DNA of 64,000 bases from Mycobacterium sp. GA-2829 (GTDB taxonomy: Bacteria > Actinomycetota > Actinomycetes > Mycobacteriales > Mycobacteriaceae), in the NCBI RefSeq assembly GCF_001499965.1, contig NZ_LQIT01000006.1, forward strand, positions 1 to 64,000, given 5' to 3'. Both the position numbers and the translations under genes were made by a program. Under the pieces are notes generated by a model. That model did no database searches, was not told where the DNA came from, and was given only the letters and a program-made list of their open reading frames with translations. Below are positions 10,611 through 19,083 of the stretch, one piece after another. Position 1 is the first letter of the stretch, and each line of letters begins with the position of its first letter.

Positions 10611-10631
10611 TTACCGTTGAGGGCACGGTAA
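10611..10631. promoter_or_regulatory. Candidate TetR-family operator TTACCGT-N7-ACGGTAA
   Basis: A perfect inverted repeat with 7-bp arms and a 7-bp spacer (TGAGGGC), 21 bp in all, lies midway between the divergent operon and the TetR gene. Size and symmetry suit a TetR dimer site. Which regulator binds is inferred from position only. Confidence 0.5.
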
Positions 10632-10667
10632 CCCGATCGACTCGGAAGGGGAACACTTTTTCTGATT

Positions 10668-10675
10668 TGAGTCAG
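10668..10675. promoter_or_regulatory. Candidate operator TGAGTCAG (site 2)
   Basis: Second copy of TGAGTCAG, here within CTGATTTGAGTCAG. It lies 18 nt upstream of a TAGGAT box (10693-10698) that could be the -10 of the TetR gene, so binding here would block that promoter. Confidence 0.4.
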
Positions 10676-10732
10676 TTTTTTCGCAGCCGACATAGGATCG
10701 CGGCAGGGTCATCACGTCAGAGTGGATGGACA

Positions 10733-11335
10733 TTGCTGAAGCATTCGCCGCCCGAGCGCGGCCGCAAGGGCGCCCAGACCCGCGAGCGGTTACTGGGCGC
10801 GGCGATCGCCGAATTCAAGCGGGGCGGGATCGCGCGCGCCGACATCGGCGCCATCGTCGCGGCGGCGGGCGTCGCCCACGGCACGTTCTTCTTCCACTTC
10901 CCGACCAAGGAGCACGTCCTGCTGGAGTTGGAGCGCCGCGAGGAGGACCGGATGGCCGCCGAACTCCACCGCTTCTTCGCCACACCGCACGACGTGCGGG
11001 CCACCCTGGCCAAGATCGTCGAGATGCTGGACGCCCTCGAACGACGGCTCGGCAGCCGGTTGTTCAAGGACTTCCTGGCACTGCACTTCTCGACGACCCG
11101 GCAGCCGTCGGAGGAGTCGACCGATCACCCGGTGATCCTCGCCGTCGTCGAGGAACTCGGCCGGGCCCGCGACCGCGGTGAGATCCCGGCCGACGTCGAC
11201 GTGCTCAACAACGGGGTGTCGTTCCTGGCCGGGCTGTACGCGCTGTTGGTCACGCTGCCCGAGGACCCCGAGATCCGGCGGCCCGTGATCGACACGTACC
11301 TGACCACCTACACGTACGGTCTACGCGCGGTGTGA
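10733..11335 (+). CDS. TetR-family transcriptional regulator
   Basis: A 200-residue protein. The N-terminal helix-turn-helix reads 'RERLLGAAIAEFKRGGIARADIGAIVAAAGVAHGTFFFHFPTKEHVL', standard TetR form, followed by a helical ligand-binding domain. It is divergent from the COX III/IV operon across about 220 bp containing three palindromic elements, so it is the likely repressor of that operon and of itself. The start is uncertain: TTG at 10733 places the helix-turn-helix at the normal distance, and no ATG is available. The inducer cannot be predicted. Confidence 0.85.
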   Translation: MLKHSPPERGRKGAQTRERLLGAAIAEFKRGGIARADIGAIVAAAGVAHGTFFFHFPTKEHVLLELERREEDRMAAELHRFFATPHDVRATLAKIVEMLDALERRLGSRLFKDFLALHFSTTRQPSEESTDHPVILAVVEELGRARDRGEIPADVDVLNNGVSFLAGLYALLVTLPEDPEIRRPVIDTYLTTYTYGLRAV

Positions 11336-11341
11336 TCCGTG

Positions 11342-11347
11342 TAACCT
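11342..11347 (+). promoter_or_regulatory. -10 box, leaderless-type, of the ketosteroid isomerase-like gene
   Basis: TAACCT (TAnnnT) ends 7 nt before the ATG at 11355. No Shine-Dalgarno sequence is present, so translation from a leaderless mRNA is predicted. Confidence 0.5.
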
Positions 11348-11354
11348 CCCGCTC

Positions 11355-11714
11355 ATGTCAGTCGACCCCAGGGCCATCGTCGAGCGTTACCTGCACACCG
11401 TCACCAACGGCACCGCCGACGACGTCGCCGCGCTGTACGCCGAGGACGCGACGCTGGAGGATCCGGTCGGCGGCGGCGAGGTGCACATCGGACGGCAGGC
11501 GATCGCCGGCTTCTACAAGAACACCGACGGCGTGGAGATCAGCACCGAACTACTGACCATCCGCGTCGGCGGCAACGAGGCCGCGTTCGTGTTCGCGATC
11601 ACCGTCGGCGGCGCCATGCGGATCGAACCGATCGAGATCATGACGTTCACCAGCGACGGGCTGATCGCGTCGATGAAGGCCTACTGGGGTTCCGACGACA
11701 TCACCCAGCTGTGA
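11355..11714 (+). CDS. Steroid delta5-isomerase-like (SnoaL/NTF2 fold) protein
   Basis: A 119-residue protein closely resembling 3-oxo-delta5-steroid isomerase along its whole length. 'IVERYLHTVTNGTADDVAALYAEDATLEDPVGGG' supplies the equivalents of the catalytic Tyr (Y12) and base Asp (D36). The third active-site acid, Asp99 in the Comamonas enzyme, is replaced by Glu (E94 in 'IEPIEIMTF'). The family moves the steroid double bond from delta5 to delta4 through a dienolate. Steroid activity is plausible given other sterol-linked genes in the window but is not proved. It is convergent with the hemolysin III gene across a hairpin. Confidence 0.8.
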   Translation: MSVDPRAIVERYLHTVTNGTADDVAALYAEDATLEDPVGGGEVHIGRQAIAGFYKNTDGVEISTELLTIRVGGNEAAFVFAITVGGAMRIEPIEIMTFTSDGLIASMKAYWGSDDITQL

Positions 11715-11761
11715 TTTCGGCGCGCAAACGTGCGCTGGGCGTACGCGAGCGCGCCGAAATC
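11713..11761. terminator. Bidirectional hairpin between convergent genes
   Basis: Arms GATTTCGGCGCGC (11713-11725) and GCGCGCCGAAATC (11749-11761) are perfect, with an inner imperfect stem CGTGCGC/GCGTACG. It fills the gap between two convergent genes and shares the GATTTCGG start with hairpins at 22962 and 27465. Confidence 0.6.
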
Positions 11762-11762
11762 G

Positions 11763-12506
11763 CTAACCGGAGAAGACCGCGAACCACATCGCGATGTAGT
11801 GGCAGATCGCCGCGACCGCGGTGCAGGCGTGGAAGAACTCGTGGTGGCCGAAGGTCGTCGGCCACGGGTTGGGCCACTTGAGCCCGTACAACACCCCGCC
11901 GATGCTGTAGAGCGCACCGCCGACGATCAGCAGCACCACCGCCGCGACCCCGGCACCCTGCATGATCGGCCCGATGAACCACGCCGCGACCCAACCGAGT
12001 AGCAGGTAGAGCGGTACCCCGACCCACGCGGGCGCCGAGGGCCAGAACATCTTGAGCAGGACACCGGCGATCGCCCCGGACCACACGATCCACAGCAGCA
12101 CCACACCGTCGTCCGAGGGCAGCGCCAGCGCGGCGAACGGGGTGTAGCTGCCCGCGATGAACAGGAAGATCATCGAGTGGTCGGCGCGCTTCATCCACTT
12201 GCGCGCGGTCGGCGACTGCCAGTTCACCCGGTGGTAGGTGGCGCTTACGGTGAACATCGCGACGATCGTCAGCGTGTAGATCAGCGTCGCGATACCCGCC
12301 CTCGTCGACTGCACCGACCACGACACCGAGACCAGCGTCGCCCCGCAGACCACCGCCACGATCGCGGAGTAGAGGTGAATCCACCCGCGGGCGCGCGGTT
12401 TGCCGATGAACTGGGCGACACCATCGGCGACGGCCGCGGGGAAGTCCTCCGGATCGCCCTGCGGACGGGACTCGTCGGCGTCGATCGGGCTGGACGGGGT
12501 CGTCAT
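11763..12506 (-). CDS. Hemolysin III / TrhA-type PAQR-like membrane protein
   Basis: A 247-residue protein with seven hydrophobic helices. The family signatures are 'SATYHRVNW', '[18 protein letters not shown]' and '[19 protein letters not shown]'; the conserved Ser/Asp/His residues are those that bind zinc in PAQR proteins and suggest a membrane hydrolase or lipid-homeostasis role. Hemolytic activity was described for the Bacillus founder but is not expected here. GGAGG stands 4 nt before the ATG at 12506. It corresponds to Rv1085c and is divergent from the Z-prenyl synthase gene. Confidence 0.9.
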   Translation of the reverse strand: MTTPSSPIDADESRPQGDPEDFPAAVADGVAQFIGKPRARGWIHLYSAIVAVVCGATLVSVSWSVQSTRAGIATLIYTLTIVAMFTVSATYHRVNWQSPTARKWMKRADHSMIFLFIAGSYTPFAALALPSDDGVVLLWIVWSGAIAGVLLKMFWPSAPAWVGVPLYLLLGWVAAWFIGPIMQGAGVAAVVLLIVGGALYSIGGVLYGLKWPNPWPTTFGHHEFFHACTAVAAICHYIAMWFAVFSG

Positions 12507-12546
12507 CTCACCTCCGTCAATCGGTGGGGGCATTCGGCCGCCACAG

Positions 12547-12552
12547 TAGTCT
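12547..12552 (+). promoter_or_regulatory. -10 box, leaderless-type, of the Z-prenyl synthase gene
   Basis: TAGTCT ends 8 nt before the ATG at 12561, with no Shine-Dalgarno sequence between them. Confidence 0.5.
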
Positions 12553-12560
12553 GGTTGTCT

Positions 12561-13352
12561 ATGGACATCATTCCCCGCGGTCTCAAAGAGCCTGCATACC
12601 GGCTCTATGAGATGCGGTTGCGTCAGGAGCTGACGCGGTCCAAATCACAACTGCCACGCCACATTGCGGTGCTGTGCGACGGCAACCGTCGTTGGGCGCG
12701 TGACGCCGGTCACGACGACGTCAGTTACGGCTATCGCGCCGGTGCGGCGAAGATCGCCGAGATGCTGCGGTGGTGTCAGGCCGCAGGCATCGAGATGGCC
12801 ACGGTCTATCTGCTGTCCACCGAGAACCTGCGCCGCGACGTCGCCGAGCTGGCCGAGCTCATCGAGATCATCACCGGCGTCGTCGAGGAGATCTGTGCAC
12901 CCGCCAACCGTTGGAGTGTGCGCACCGTCGGCGACCTGTCGCTGCTGGGGGAGGAGCCGGCGCGCAGGCTGCGCGACGCGGTCGAGTCGACCACCGGCAA
13001 CGGCAACACCTTTCACGTCAACGTCGCCGTCGCTTACGGCGGCCGGCAGGAGATCGTCGACGCGGTGCGGGCGCTGCTGGGCAAGAAGCTGGCCGACGGT
13101 GTCACCGGCGAGCAGCTCGTCGAGGCCGTCACCGTGGACGCGATCTCGGAGAACCTCTACACCTCCGGCCAACCCGACCCCGATCTGGTGATCCGCACGT
13201 CGGGGGAGCAGCGGTTGTCGGGGTTCCTGCTGTGGCAGAGCGCGTACTCCGAGATGTGGTTCACCGAGGCGTACTGGCCGGCGTTCCGGCGGGTCGACTT
13301 CCTGCGCGCGCTGCGCGACTACACCCGCCGGGATCGCCGCTACGGCATCTGA
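12561..13352 (+). CDS. Short-chain Z-isoprenyl diphosphate synthase ((2Z,6E)-farnesyl diphosphate synthase)
   Basis: A 263-residue UppS-family enzyme. The signature '[13 protein letters not shown]' carries the catalytic Asp (D40), and '[27 protein letters not shown]' is the conserved C-terminal diphosphate-binding block. In M. tuberculosis the orthologue at this locus (Rv1086) adds one isopentenyl unit to geranyl diphosphate to give Z,E-farnesyl diphosphate, the precursor that the long-chain synthase elongates to decaprenyl phosphate for cell-wall sugar transfer. Synteny and length support the short-chain assignment; product length itself cannot be read from the sequence. Confidence 0.92.
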   Translation: MDIIPRGLKEPAYRLYEMRLRQELTRSKSQLPRHIAVLCDGNRRWARDAGHDDVSYGYRAGAAKIAEMLRWCQAAGIEMATVYLLSTENLRRDVAELAELIEIITGVVEEICAPANRWSVRTVGDLSLLGEEPARRLRDAVESTTGNGNTFHVNVAVAYGGRQEIVDAVRALLGKKLADGVTGEQLVEAVTVDAISENLYTSGQPDPDLVIRTSGEQRLSGFLLWQSAYSEMWFTEAYWPAFRRVDFLRALRDYTRRDRRYGI

Positions 13353-13373
13353 GACCCGTGCCACACTGGTGCC

Positions 13374-14723
13374 ATGGCTGCGCTGTCCGCCGTGGTCTTC
13401 GCGCTGAGCTGGTGGCTGGGTCTGTATCTGCTGGCGCGTAATCCGCGCAAACCCGCGCTGGTGTCGGCCGCGATCGGGCTCACGGGGTTCGCACTCGTGG
13501 TGGCGCTGGACGCGGTCCGTGTCATCAGCGGCGCCGATGTGCTCGGCCGGGTCGAGATCTACCTCGTCGTCGTGCCCGGCGTCGCCTGGTTCGCGGTGCT
13601 GCTGGAGGTGGCACGCCCGGACACCGGGCTCGGCCGGGCCGGGGAATCGATCGCCGTCGCCGGGGTCGCCGCGGTGGCGCTGGCGGGTGCGGCACTGGCC
13701 GGGACCGTCGAGGGTCCGCTGCGCGCCGGGCACTGGCTGATGTTCGGCGTCGTCTCGGTATCCGCGCTCGCGGCGATGGTGCGTGCGGTGCGCCGCGGCG
13801 TGAAACCCGTTCCGGTGGCCGGTTTCCTGGTGATCGCGACGCTGTTCTTCGCACTGGGCAACGCGATCCTGGTCATCCCGCTGGGCCTGCTGCCGAGCTG
13901 GCTGGCATTGGCGTCGACGGGTTTCGACGTGGCGCTGCTCGGGGTGGCGGTGGCGATCTGGGACGCGTTCGACGAGGGGCAGGCGCTACGGGCGGACATG
14001 CGACGATCGTTCGTCGCGACCGCGGCGGTGGCCGTGCTGTTCGGTGGGCAGGTGCTCGTCGGCATGGCGTTCGCCGGGCCGGGTACCGCGCTGGCGGTGC
14101 TGTTGTTCACCAGCCTCGGGCTGGCGATCGCGGTCAACGTGCTCGCCGATCCGCTGGCGGGGGTGCTGGACCGGTTGGCGTTCGCCCGCGCACCGGACCT
14201 GCGCGCCGACCGGGCCACGCTGCGCCGCACCGAGGCCGCGCTGCCGCGGCGCGCGGCCAACCCCCTCGACGACATTGACGACGAGACGTTCGCCCGGCTG
14301 ACGCGCCGCGCGCTCGGGCACTACGGCGATCTGGCCAAGTTGATGGCCAACCCGTTGACGGCGCTTCCGGTGATCGACGAACGCCTCGCCGCGCGCGGGG
14401 CGCCCGATCAGCCGCTCGAGCGCGCCACCGAGTTGCGGGCGCTGCTGGCCGAGCGGATCGCCCGGCTCAAACCGCGCGACGGCGGCGACTTCGGCACCAC
14501 CGAGCAGTGGCGGCACTACAACTCGCTGTACTTCCCCTACGTGGCCGGTGTGCGCGCCTACGCCCAGAACGCGACCCCGGCGGGCCTGGATCCCGTCGCC
14601 CGGCGCGCCTGGCAATGGTTCGTCACCGACGTGCCGCAGCGCTCGCTGCACAACTGGCAGACCGCGGCGGCCAAGGTGATCGCCGCGGATCTGCGCAGCG
14701 ATCTGGTCGCCGCGGGCGACTGA
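13374..14723 (+). CDS. Unknown membrane protein with soluble C-terminal domain
   Basis: A 449-residue protein. Eight or nine hydrophobic helices fill residues 1 to about 265, resembling in layout the seven-helix sensor regions of some histidine kinases. A hydrophilic helical domain of about 180 residues follows, containing 'FGTTEQWRHYNSLYFPYVAGVRAY' and a Trp-rich end 'RAWQWFVTDVPQRSLHNWQTAAAKVI'. There is no kinase, GGDEF or HTH motif. The ATG follows the Z-prenyl synthase stop by 21 bp, so co-transcription is possible. I do not recognise the family. It is absent from the M. tuberculosis locus as I know it. Confidence 0.75.
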   Translation: MAALSAVVFALSWWLGLYLLARNPRKPALVSAAIGLTGFALVVALDAVRVISGADVLGRVEIYLVVVPGVAWFAVLLEVARPDTGLGRAGESIAVAGVAAVALAGAALAGTVEGPLRAGHWLMFGVVSVSALAAMVRAVRRGVKPVPVAGFLVIATLFFALGNAILVIPLGLLPSWLALASTGFDVALLGVAVAIWDAFDEGQALRADMRRSFVATAAVAVLFGGQVLVGMAFAGPGTALAVLLFTSLGLAIAVNVLADPLAGVLDRLAFARAPDLRADRATLRRTEAALPRRAANPLDDIDDETFARLTRRALGHYGDLAKLMANPLTALPVIDERLAARGAPDQPLERATELRALLAERIARLKPRDGGDFGTTEQWRHYNSLYFPYVAGVRAYAQNATPAGLDPVARRAWQWFVTDVPQRSLHNWQTAAAKVIAADLRSDLVAAGD

Positions 14724-14730
14724 TCGGCCG

Positions 14731-15645
14731 TCAGCGGCGGGCCGGTACGGGGATCCGCGTCAGGTCCTCCGCCACGACCACGTCACCGTCGAACTGCGTG
14801 AGCGCCTCCTCGCGGTGGCGGGCAATGTCCGGATACCGCTGCGAGAAGTGGGTCAGGACAAGGCGTCGCACATTGCACTCCGCGGCCACCCGGCCGGCCT
14901 GCGCGGCGGTGAGATGTCCGAAGCGAGTCGCCAGTTCGGCGTCCTCCTCGAGGAACGTCGCCTCGATCACCAGCATGTCGACGCCGTCGGCCAGCGCGTA
15001 CACCGCCGGGCACAGCCGGGTGTCCATCACGAACGCGAACGTCTGCCCCGGCCGCGCCGTCGACACCTCCTCCACGCCGACCACCCGCTCGCCCAGCCGG
15101 ATCGCCCCGGACCGGTGCAGCTCGCCGATGGCGGGGCCCGCGATGCCGTGGCGGGCCAACAACTCGGGTACGAAGCGATGTCCGTCGGGTTCGACCAGCC
15201 GGTACCCGATCGCGTCGACGGGGTGGTCCAGCCTGTGGGTGTGCAGGACCCCGAAGGGGCCATCGGCCACCGGACCGTCCGAGGCCACCGGCACCTCGCG
15301 GAGTTCGGCGCGTTCGTGGAACACCGACGCGTGGCGCAGCCGGGCGAAGAACTCGCGGCCCGAGTCCGGGTAGTACGCATGCACCGGGTGTCGCACGTCG
15401 TCGAGGGACAGCCGCTGCACCACGCCGGGCACCCCGAGGCAGTGGTCGCCGTGGAAGTGGGTCAGGCACAGCTGGGTGATCCGGCTCGCCGCGACGCCGG
15501 CCAACAGCATCTGGCGCTGGGTGCCCTCGCCCGGATCGAACAGGAACCCCTCGTCATCCCACAGCAGCAGGTACCCGTTGTGGTTGCGGTGCCGCGTCGG
15601 CGCCTGACTGGCGGTTCCGAGCACGACCAGTTCACGCGCCGTCAC
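14731..15645 (-). CDS. rnz: Ribonuclease Z (tRNase Z)
   Basis: A 304-residue metallo-beta-lactamase-fold nuclease. The zinc motif is '[19 protein letters not shown]'; other ligands appear in 'FVMDTRLCP' and '[10 protein letters not shown]'. '[26 protein letters not shown]' is the conserved HEAT/HLT-type block of RNase Z. It removes 3' trailers from tRNA precursors, most needed for tRNAs without encoded CCA. The GTG start at 15645 is supported by a TAnnnT box 7 nt upstream. It is convergent with the unknown membrane protein gene, with an 8-bp gap. Confidence 0.9.
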   Translation of the reverse strand: MTARELVVLGTASQAPTRHRNHNGYLLLWDDEGFLFDPGEGTQRQMLLAGVAASRITQLCLTHFHGDHCLGVPGVVQRLSLDDVRHPVHAYYPDSGREFFARLRHASVFHERAELREVPVASDGPVADGPFGVLHTHRLDHPVDAIGYRLVEPDGHRFVPELLARHGIAGPAIGELHRSGAIRLGERVVGVEEVSTARPGQTFAFVMDTRLCPAVYALADGVDMLVIEATFLEEDAELATRFGHLTAAQAGRVAAECNVRRLVLTHFSQRYPDIARHREEALTQFDGDVVVAEDLTRIPVPARR

Positions 15646-15652
15646 CTGCTCG

Positions 15653-15658
15653 ACCCTA
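15653..15658 (-). promoter_or_regulatory. -10 box, leaderless-type, of rnz
   Basis: Minus-strand TAGGGT stands 7 nt from the GTG start codon at 15645. It supports this non-ATG start. Confidence 0.5.
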
Positions 15659-15766
15659 GGCGCTGACCTGCGGTTGGCAGTGGTTGGCAGCGTTCGGTGT
15701 CGATCTGGCAGTGCAGGTTTCGCAGCATCGGAGGTGTTACACCCGCCTCACCGCCGAGGAGCCGAC

Positions 15767-16174
15767 ATGACCGCGATCGTCACCCGCCCACTGTCCGATT
15801 CCACCGACTCGCTGCTGCGCTTCGCCTTGCGCGCCGACGCGACCGTGTGCGCCGCGTTCGGTCTGGTCGTCGCGATGGCCGCCGACACGTTGTCCCGCAC
15901 GGTCGGGTTGTCCGCCGCCGCCGAATGGATCGGCGGTGCCTTGCTCGTCGGGTACGGCGCGCTGCTCTACGTGCTCGCCGCCGTCCCGGACGTGCGACGC
16001 GTCGGTGCGGCCGTGCTGGCGGGCAACGTCGGCTTCGCCGTCGCCGTCGTGGCGGTGCTCATCGCCGGCTGGCTGCCGCTGACCGCCACCGGTGTCGCGC
16101 TGACCGTCGCGTTCACCGTCATGACGCTGGCCCTTGCCGTCCTGCAGTACCTCGGCGTGCGCCGTCTGGCGTGA
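15767..16174 (+). CDS. Four-helix membrane protein, copy 1 of a tandem pair
   Basis: A 135-residue protein with four hydrophobic helices and a short basic tail (LGVRRLA). GAGGA stands 6 nt before the ATG. It is clearly related to the next gene: both share 'LR(F/L)A(L/M)RADA', a 'YG' in helix 2 and a C-terminal 'LQY(L/V)G.RRL'. The family looks like small DoxX/SPW-type integral membrane proteins, but no motif allows a function. It lies divergent from rnz. Confidence 0.75.
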   Translation: MTAIVTRPLSDSTDSLLRFALRADATVCAAFGLVVAMAADTLSRTVGLSAAAEWIGGALLVGYGALLYVLAAVPDVRRVGAAVLAGNVGFAVAVVAVLIAGWLPLTATGVALTVAFTVMTLALAVLQYLGVRRLA

Positions 16175-16269
16175 CGCCCTCCTGCCGGTGCGGGGCGCCG
16201 CCGTCCGGCGTGACGCCCCGCATCCGGCCCCTGGTTTCACCAGTGATCCCACCACCGAAGGAGAATGGA

Positions 16270-16668
16270 ATGACCGCTGTAGCCGCCGACATCACCACCC
16301 GGGACCGGTTCCTGCGCCTGGCCATGCGCGCCGACGCGGTGCTGACCGGACTGGCCGGCCTCGCCGCACTGCCGTGGGCCGCGACCCTCGCCGACTGGTC
16401 GGGCACCACGACGACGATCGAGTACGCACTCGCCGCGTTCTTCATCGCCTACGGGCTCGTGGTGTTCGGGCTGTCGACGCTGCCGTCGCTGCGCACCGCA
16501 GGCCTCGCGGTGATCGTGGCCAACCTCGCCTACACCGTCGCCGCGGTCGTGGTCGTGGCCACCGACGTGTGGACGATGACGACCGTCGGCGTGGTGCTGA
16601 CGCTCGCGACCGGTGTCTACACCGCGGTGTTCGCCGAACTGCAGTACGTGGGCTGGCGCCGCCTCTAG
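16270..16668 (+). CDS. Four-helix membrane protein, copy 2 of a tandem pair
   Basis: A 132-residue paralogue of the preceding gene with the same four-helix layout and the same 'RADA' and 'LQYVGWRRL' blocks. AAGGAG stands 6 nt before the ATG at 16270. The 95-bp spacer contains a short direct repeat (GGCGTGACGCCC-like, twice). The pair could form a heteromeric membrane complex. Function unknown. Confidence 0.75.
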   Translation: MTAVAADITTRDRFLRLAMRADAVLTGLAGLAALPWAATLADWSGTTTTIEYALAAFFIAYGLVVFGLSTLPSLRTAGLAVIVANLAYTVAAVVVVATDVWTMTTVGVVLTLATGVYTAVFAELQYVGWRRL

Positions 16669-16670
16669 AA

Positions 16671-16736
16671 CCCGCGAGCAGACACAGATTCGCGCTGGAA
16701 CGGCCGTTCCAGCGCGAATCTGTGTCTGCTCGCGGG
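16671..16736. terminator. Perfect 66-bp intergenic palindrome
   Basis: Both 33-base halves are exact reverse complements with no loop, centred between 16703 and 16704 at CGGCCG. It fills the gap between the convergent membrane-protein gene and coaA, so a bidirectional terminator or transcription-collision element is likely. The segment GCGAGCAGACACAGATTCGC recurs in the hairpin at 62347. Confidence 0.7.
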
Positions 16737-16745
16737 GGGGTATTG

Positions 16746-17684
16746 CTACAGCTTGCGCAGGCGCAGGCGGTTGATGGCGTGGTCGGCGTCTTTGCGCAGC
16801 ACCAGCGTCGCGCGCGGACGGGTCGGCAGGATGTTCTCGATCAGGTTCGGCCGGTTGATCGAATGCCAGATGTCACGGGCGGCGAACACGGCCGCGTCAT
16901 CGGTCAGCGTCGCGTAGTGGTGGAAGTGCGACGCCGGATCGGCGAACGCCGTCGACCGCATCGCCAGGAACCGGGAGATGTACCAGCCTTCGATGTCCTC
17001 GATGCGGGCGTCGACGTAGACGGAGAAGTCGAACAGATCCGAGACCATCAGCGCCGGACCGGTCTGCAGCACGTTGAGACCCTCGAGGATGAGGATGTCG
17101 GGGTGGCGGATGATCTGCTTCTCGCCCGGCACGATGTCGTAGAGCAGGTGCGAATAGACCGGGGCGCAGGCATGATCGGCGCCGGACTTCACCGCCGTGA
17201 CGAACCGCATCAACGCCCTGCGGTCATAGCTCTCCGGAAAACCCTTGCGGTGCATGATGTTCCGACGGGCCAACTCGGCGTTCGGATACAGGAAACCGTC
17301 GGTGGTGACCAGGTCGACGCGGGCGTGGTTGCCCCACCGGGCCAGCAGCGCCTGCAGCACGCGGGCGGTGGTGGACTTGCCGACCGCGACGCTGCCCGCC
17401 ACGCCGATGATGAACGGCACTGGCCGGTCCGGGTTCTGCTGCGGCTCGCCGAGGAACTCCGAAGTCGCGGCGAACAACCGCTGCCGCGCGGCCACCTGGA
17501 GATGGATGAGCCGCGCGAGCGGGAGGTACACCTCCTCGACCTCGAGCAGGTCGAGTTTCTCCCCGAGACCGCGGAGTCGGATGACCTCGTCCTCGGTGAG
17601 TTTCAGGGGTGTGGACATCCGCAGCGCACGCCACTGGGTGCGGTCGAACTCCACATAGGGGCTCGGTTCGCTCAGCCGCGCCAT
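16746..17684 (-). CDS. coaA: Pantothenate kinase, type I
   Basis: A 312-residue protein, the same length as M. tuberculosis CoaA. The P-loop '[17 protein letters not shown]' spans residues 94-110, and 'TTDGFLYPN' and '[15 protein letters not shown]' are the substrate-binding segments. It phosphorylates pantothenate with ATP, the first and regulated step of coenzyme A synthesis; type I enzymes are feedback-inhibited by CoA. Start ATG at 17684. It is monocistronic, divergent from the DUF885 gene, and its 3' end abuts the 66-bp palindrome. Rv1092c locus. Confidence 0.97.
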   Translation of the reverse strand: MARLSEPSPYVEFDRTQWRALRMSTPLKLTEDEVIRLRGLGEKLDLLEVEEVYLPLARLIHLQVAARQRLFAATSEFLGEPQQNPDRPVPFIIGVAGSVAVGKSTTARVLQALLARWGNHARVDLVTTDGFLYPNAELARRNIMHRKGFPESYDRRALMRFVTAVKSGADHACAPVYSHLLYDIVPGEKQIIRHPDILILEGLNVLQTGPALMVSDLFDFSVYVDARIEDIEGWYISRFLAMRSTAFADPASHFHHYATLTDDAAVFAARDIWHSINRPNLIENILPTRPRATLVLRKDADHAINRLRLRKL

Positions 17685-17736
17685 GGGGTCAGTCTTGCAG
17701 TACCGGCTCCGGGGTGAACGGCTGGGGCGACCCGAT

Positions 17737-17742
17737 TAGCGT
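17737..17742 (+). promoter_or_regulatory. -10 box, leaderless-type, of the DUF885 gene
   Basis: TAGCGT ends 7 nt before the ATG at 17750. No Shine-Dalgarno sequence is present. Confidence 0.5.
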
Positions 17743-17749
17743 TGCGGGT

Positions 17750-18961
17750 ATGGAGCCCGACACCCTGATTCGCGAATATCTGCTTCTCGGTCTGCGCTTC
17801 GACCGGATCGAGGAGGGCTACGTCGACTCCTTCACCGGCGACCCCGCACTGCGCCACGCGGTGGCCGACGAACCCGCCCCCGACCCCGCCGACCTCACCC
17901 GCCACGCCGAGCGGCTGCTCGCCGCGCTGCCCGACACCCCGCGGACCGGCGGCTTCGACGAGGCACGCGCCGACTACCTCACCGCGCACCTGCGCGCGCT
18001 GGCCCTGGCCGGGCGTAAGTTCGCCGGCGAGGACGTCGGATTCGTCGACGAGGTCGAGGCCTACTTCGACGTGCGCATCACCAAGGGCGATCCGGAGGCC
18101 TACCGGCAGGCGCACGTCGCACTCGACGAAGCGCTCGGCGGCAGCGGACCGCTGGCCGAGCGGATCCAGGCCCACCGCGCCGCCGACGAGATCCCGCCCG
18201 AACGGCTCGAGGAGTGCATCCACGCGTTCTCCAGCGCCCTGCGCGACCGGGTTCGGGCGACGTATCCGCTGCCGGACTCCGAGACCATCACCTACGAGGT
18301 GGTCACCGACAAGCCGTGGTCGGGGTTCAACTACTACCGCGGTGACTACCAGTCGACGGTCGCGGTCAACGCCGACCTCAAACAGCAGATGGCCAACCTG
18401 CCGCGGCTGGTCGCCCACGAGTCCTACCCGGGCCACCACACCGAGCACTGCCGCAAAGAGGCCGGCCTGGTCGCGAAACTCGGCCACGCCGAGCAGACGA
18501 TCTTCCTGGTCAACACCCCGCAGTGCCTGATGGCCGAGGGTCTGGCTGACCTCGCGCTGTACGCCGCGATCGGACCGCAGTGGGGCAATTGGGCAGCGGA
18601 GATCTACGCCGACCTCGGGCTGCGGTTCGACGGGGCGCGCGCCGAGGCGGTGTCGGCGGCGACGGCGGCGCTGGCCGACGTGCGCCAGGACGCCGCGCTG
18701 ATGCTGCACGACGAGCACCGCCCGGTCGACGAGGTCGTGGCGTTCCTCAAGCGCTGGCTGCTGGTCAACGACGACCGGGCCCGGCAGATGCTGCGGTTCC
18801 TGTCGTCGCCGCTGTGGCGGGCGTACACGTCGACCTACGTCGAGGGCTACCGCCTGCTGCGCGGGTGGCTCGACGCCCGGCCTGCCGGAGTCGGGCTGAC
18901 CGAGCGGTTCGGCCGGTTGCTCGACGAGCCGCTGATCCCGTCGGCGCTGCGCGTGGCCTGA
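17750..18961 (+). CDS. DUF885-family putative metallopeptidase
   Basis: A 403-residue protein. 'LVAHESYPGHHTEHCRK' near residue 225 is the HExxxGHH-like motif of DUF885 proteins, which are distantly related to zinc carboxypeptidases. 'VNTPQCLMAEGLADL' supplies a downstream Glu in the position of a third ligand. At about 400 residues it is shorter than the 550-600 of many DUF885 proteins. No signal peptide is present, so it is probably cytosolic. The start is fixed by the TAnnnT box 7 nt upstream. The substrate is unknown. It is an insert between coaA and glyA compared with M. tuberculosis. Confidence 0.8.
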   Translation: MEPDTLIREYLLLGLRFDRIEEGYVDSFTGDPALRHAVADEPAPDPADLTRHAERLLAALPDTPRTGGFDEARADYLTAHLRALALAGRKFAGEDVGFVDEVEAYFDVRITKGDPEAYRQAHVALDEALGGSGPLAERIQAHRAADEIPPERLEECIHAFSSALRDRVRATYPLPDSETITYEVVTDKPWSGFNYYRGDYQSTVAVNADLKQQMANLPRLVAHESYPGHHTEHCRKEAGLVAKLGHAEQTIFLVNTPQCLMAEGLADLALYAAIGPQWGNWAAEIYADLGLRFDGARAEAVSAATAALADVRQDAALMLHDEHRPVDEVVAFLKRWLLVNDDRARQMLRFLSSPLWRAYTSTYVEGYRLLRGWLDARPAGVGLTERFGRLLDEPLIPSALRVA

Positions 18962-18974
18962 CGCGGCCGCCGAG

Positions 18975-19023
18975 TGTGCGGTTTCATACGCGACACGCCG
19001 CACCGGGCGTATCAGTTCGCACA
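18975..19023. terminator. Imperfect hairpin between the DUF885 gene and glyA
   Basis: Arms at 18975-18991 and 19007-19023 begin and end with TGTGCG and CGCACA and both contain an ATACGC/GCGTAT stretch; the middle of the stem is mismatched. It is probably the terminator of the upstream gene. Confidence 0.4.
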
Positions 19024-19070
19024 GTCACCGCAGAAGGTGCCTGACCGGCGACCGCCCGGCCCGTGAGTAC

Positions 19071-19076
19071 TACCCT
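19071..19076 (+). promoter_or_regulatory. -10 box, leaderless-type, of glyA
   Basis: TACCCT ends 7 nt before the ATG at 19084. It lies downstream of an alternative in-frame GTG at 19063 and therefore decides the start in favour of 19084. Confidence 0.5.
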
Positions 19077-19083
19077 CGTCACC

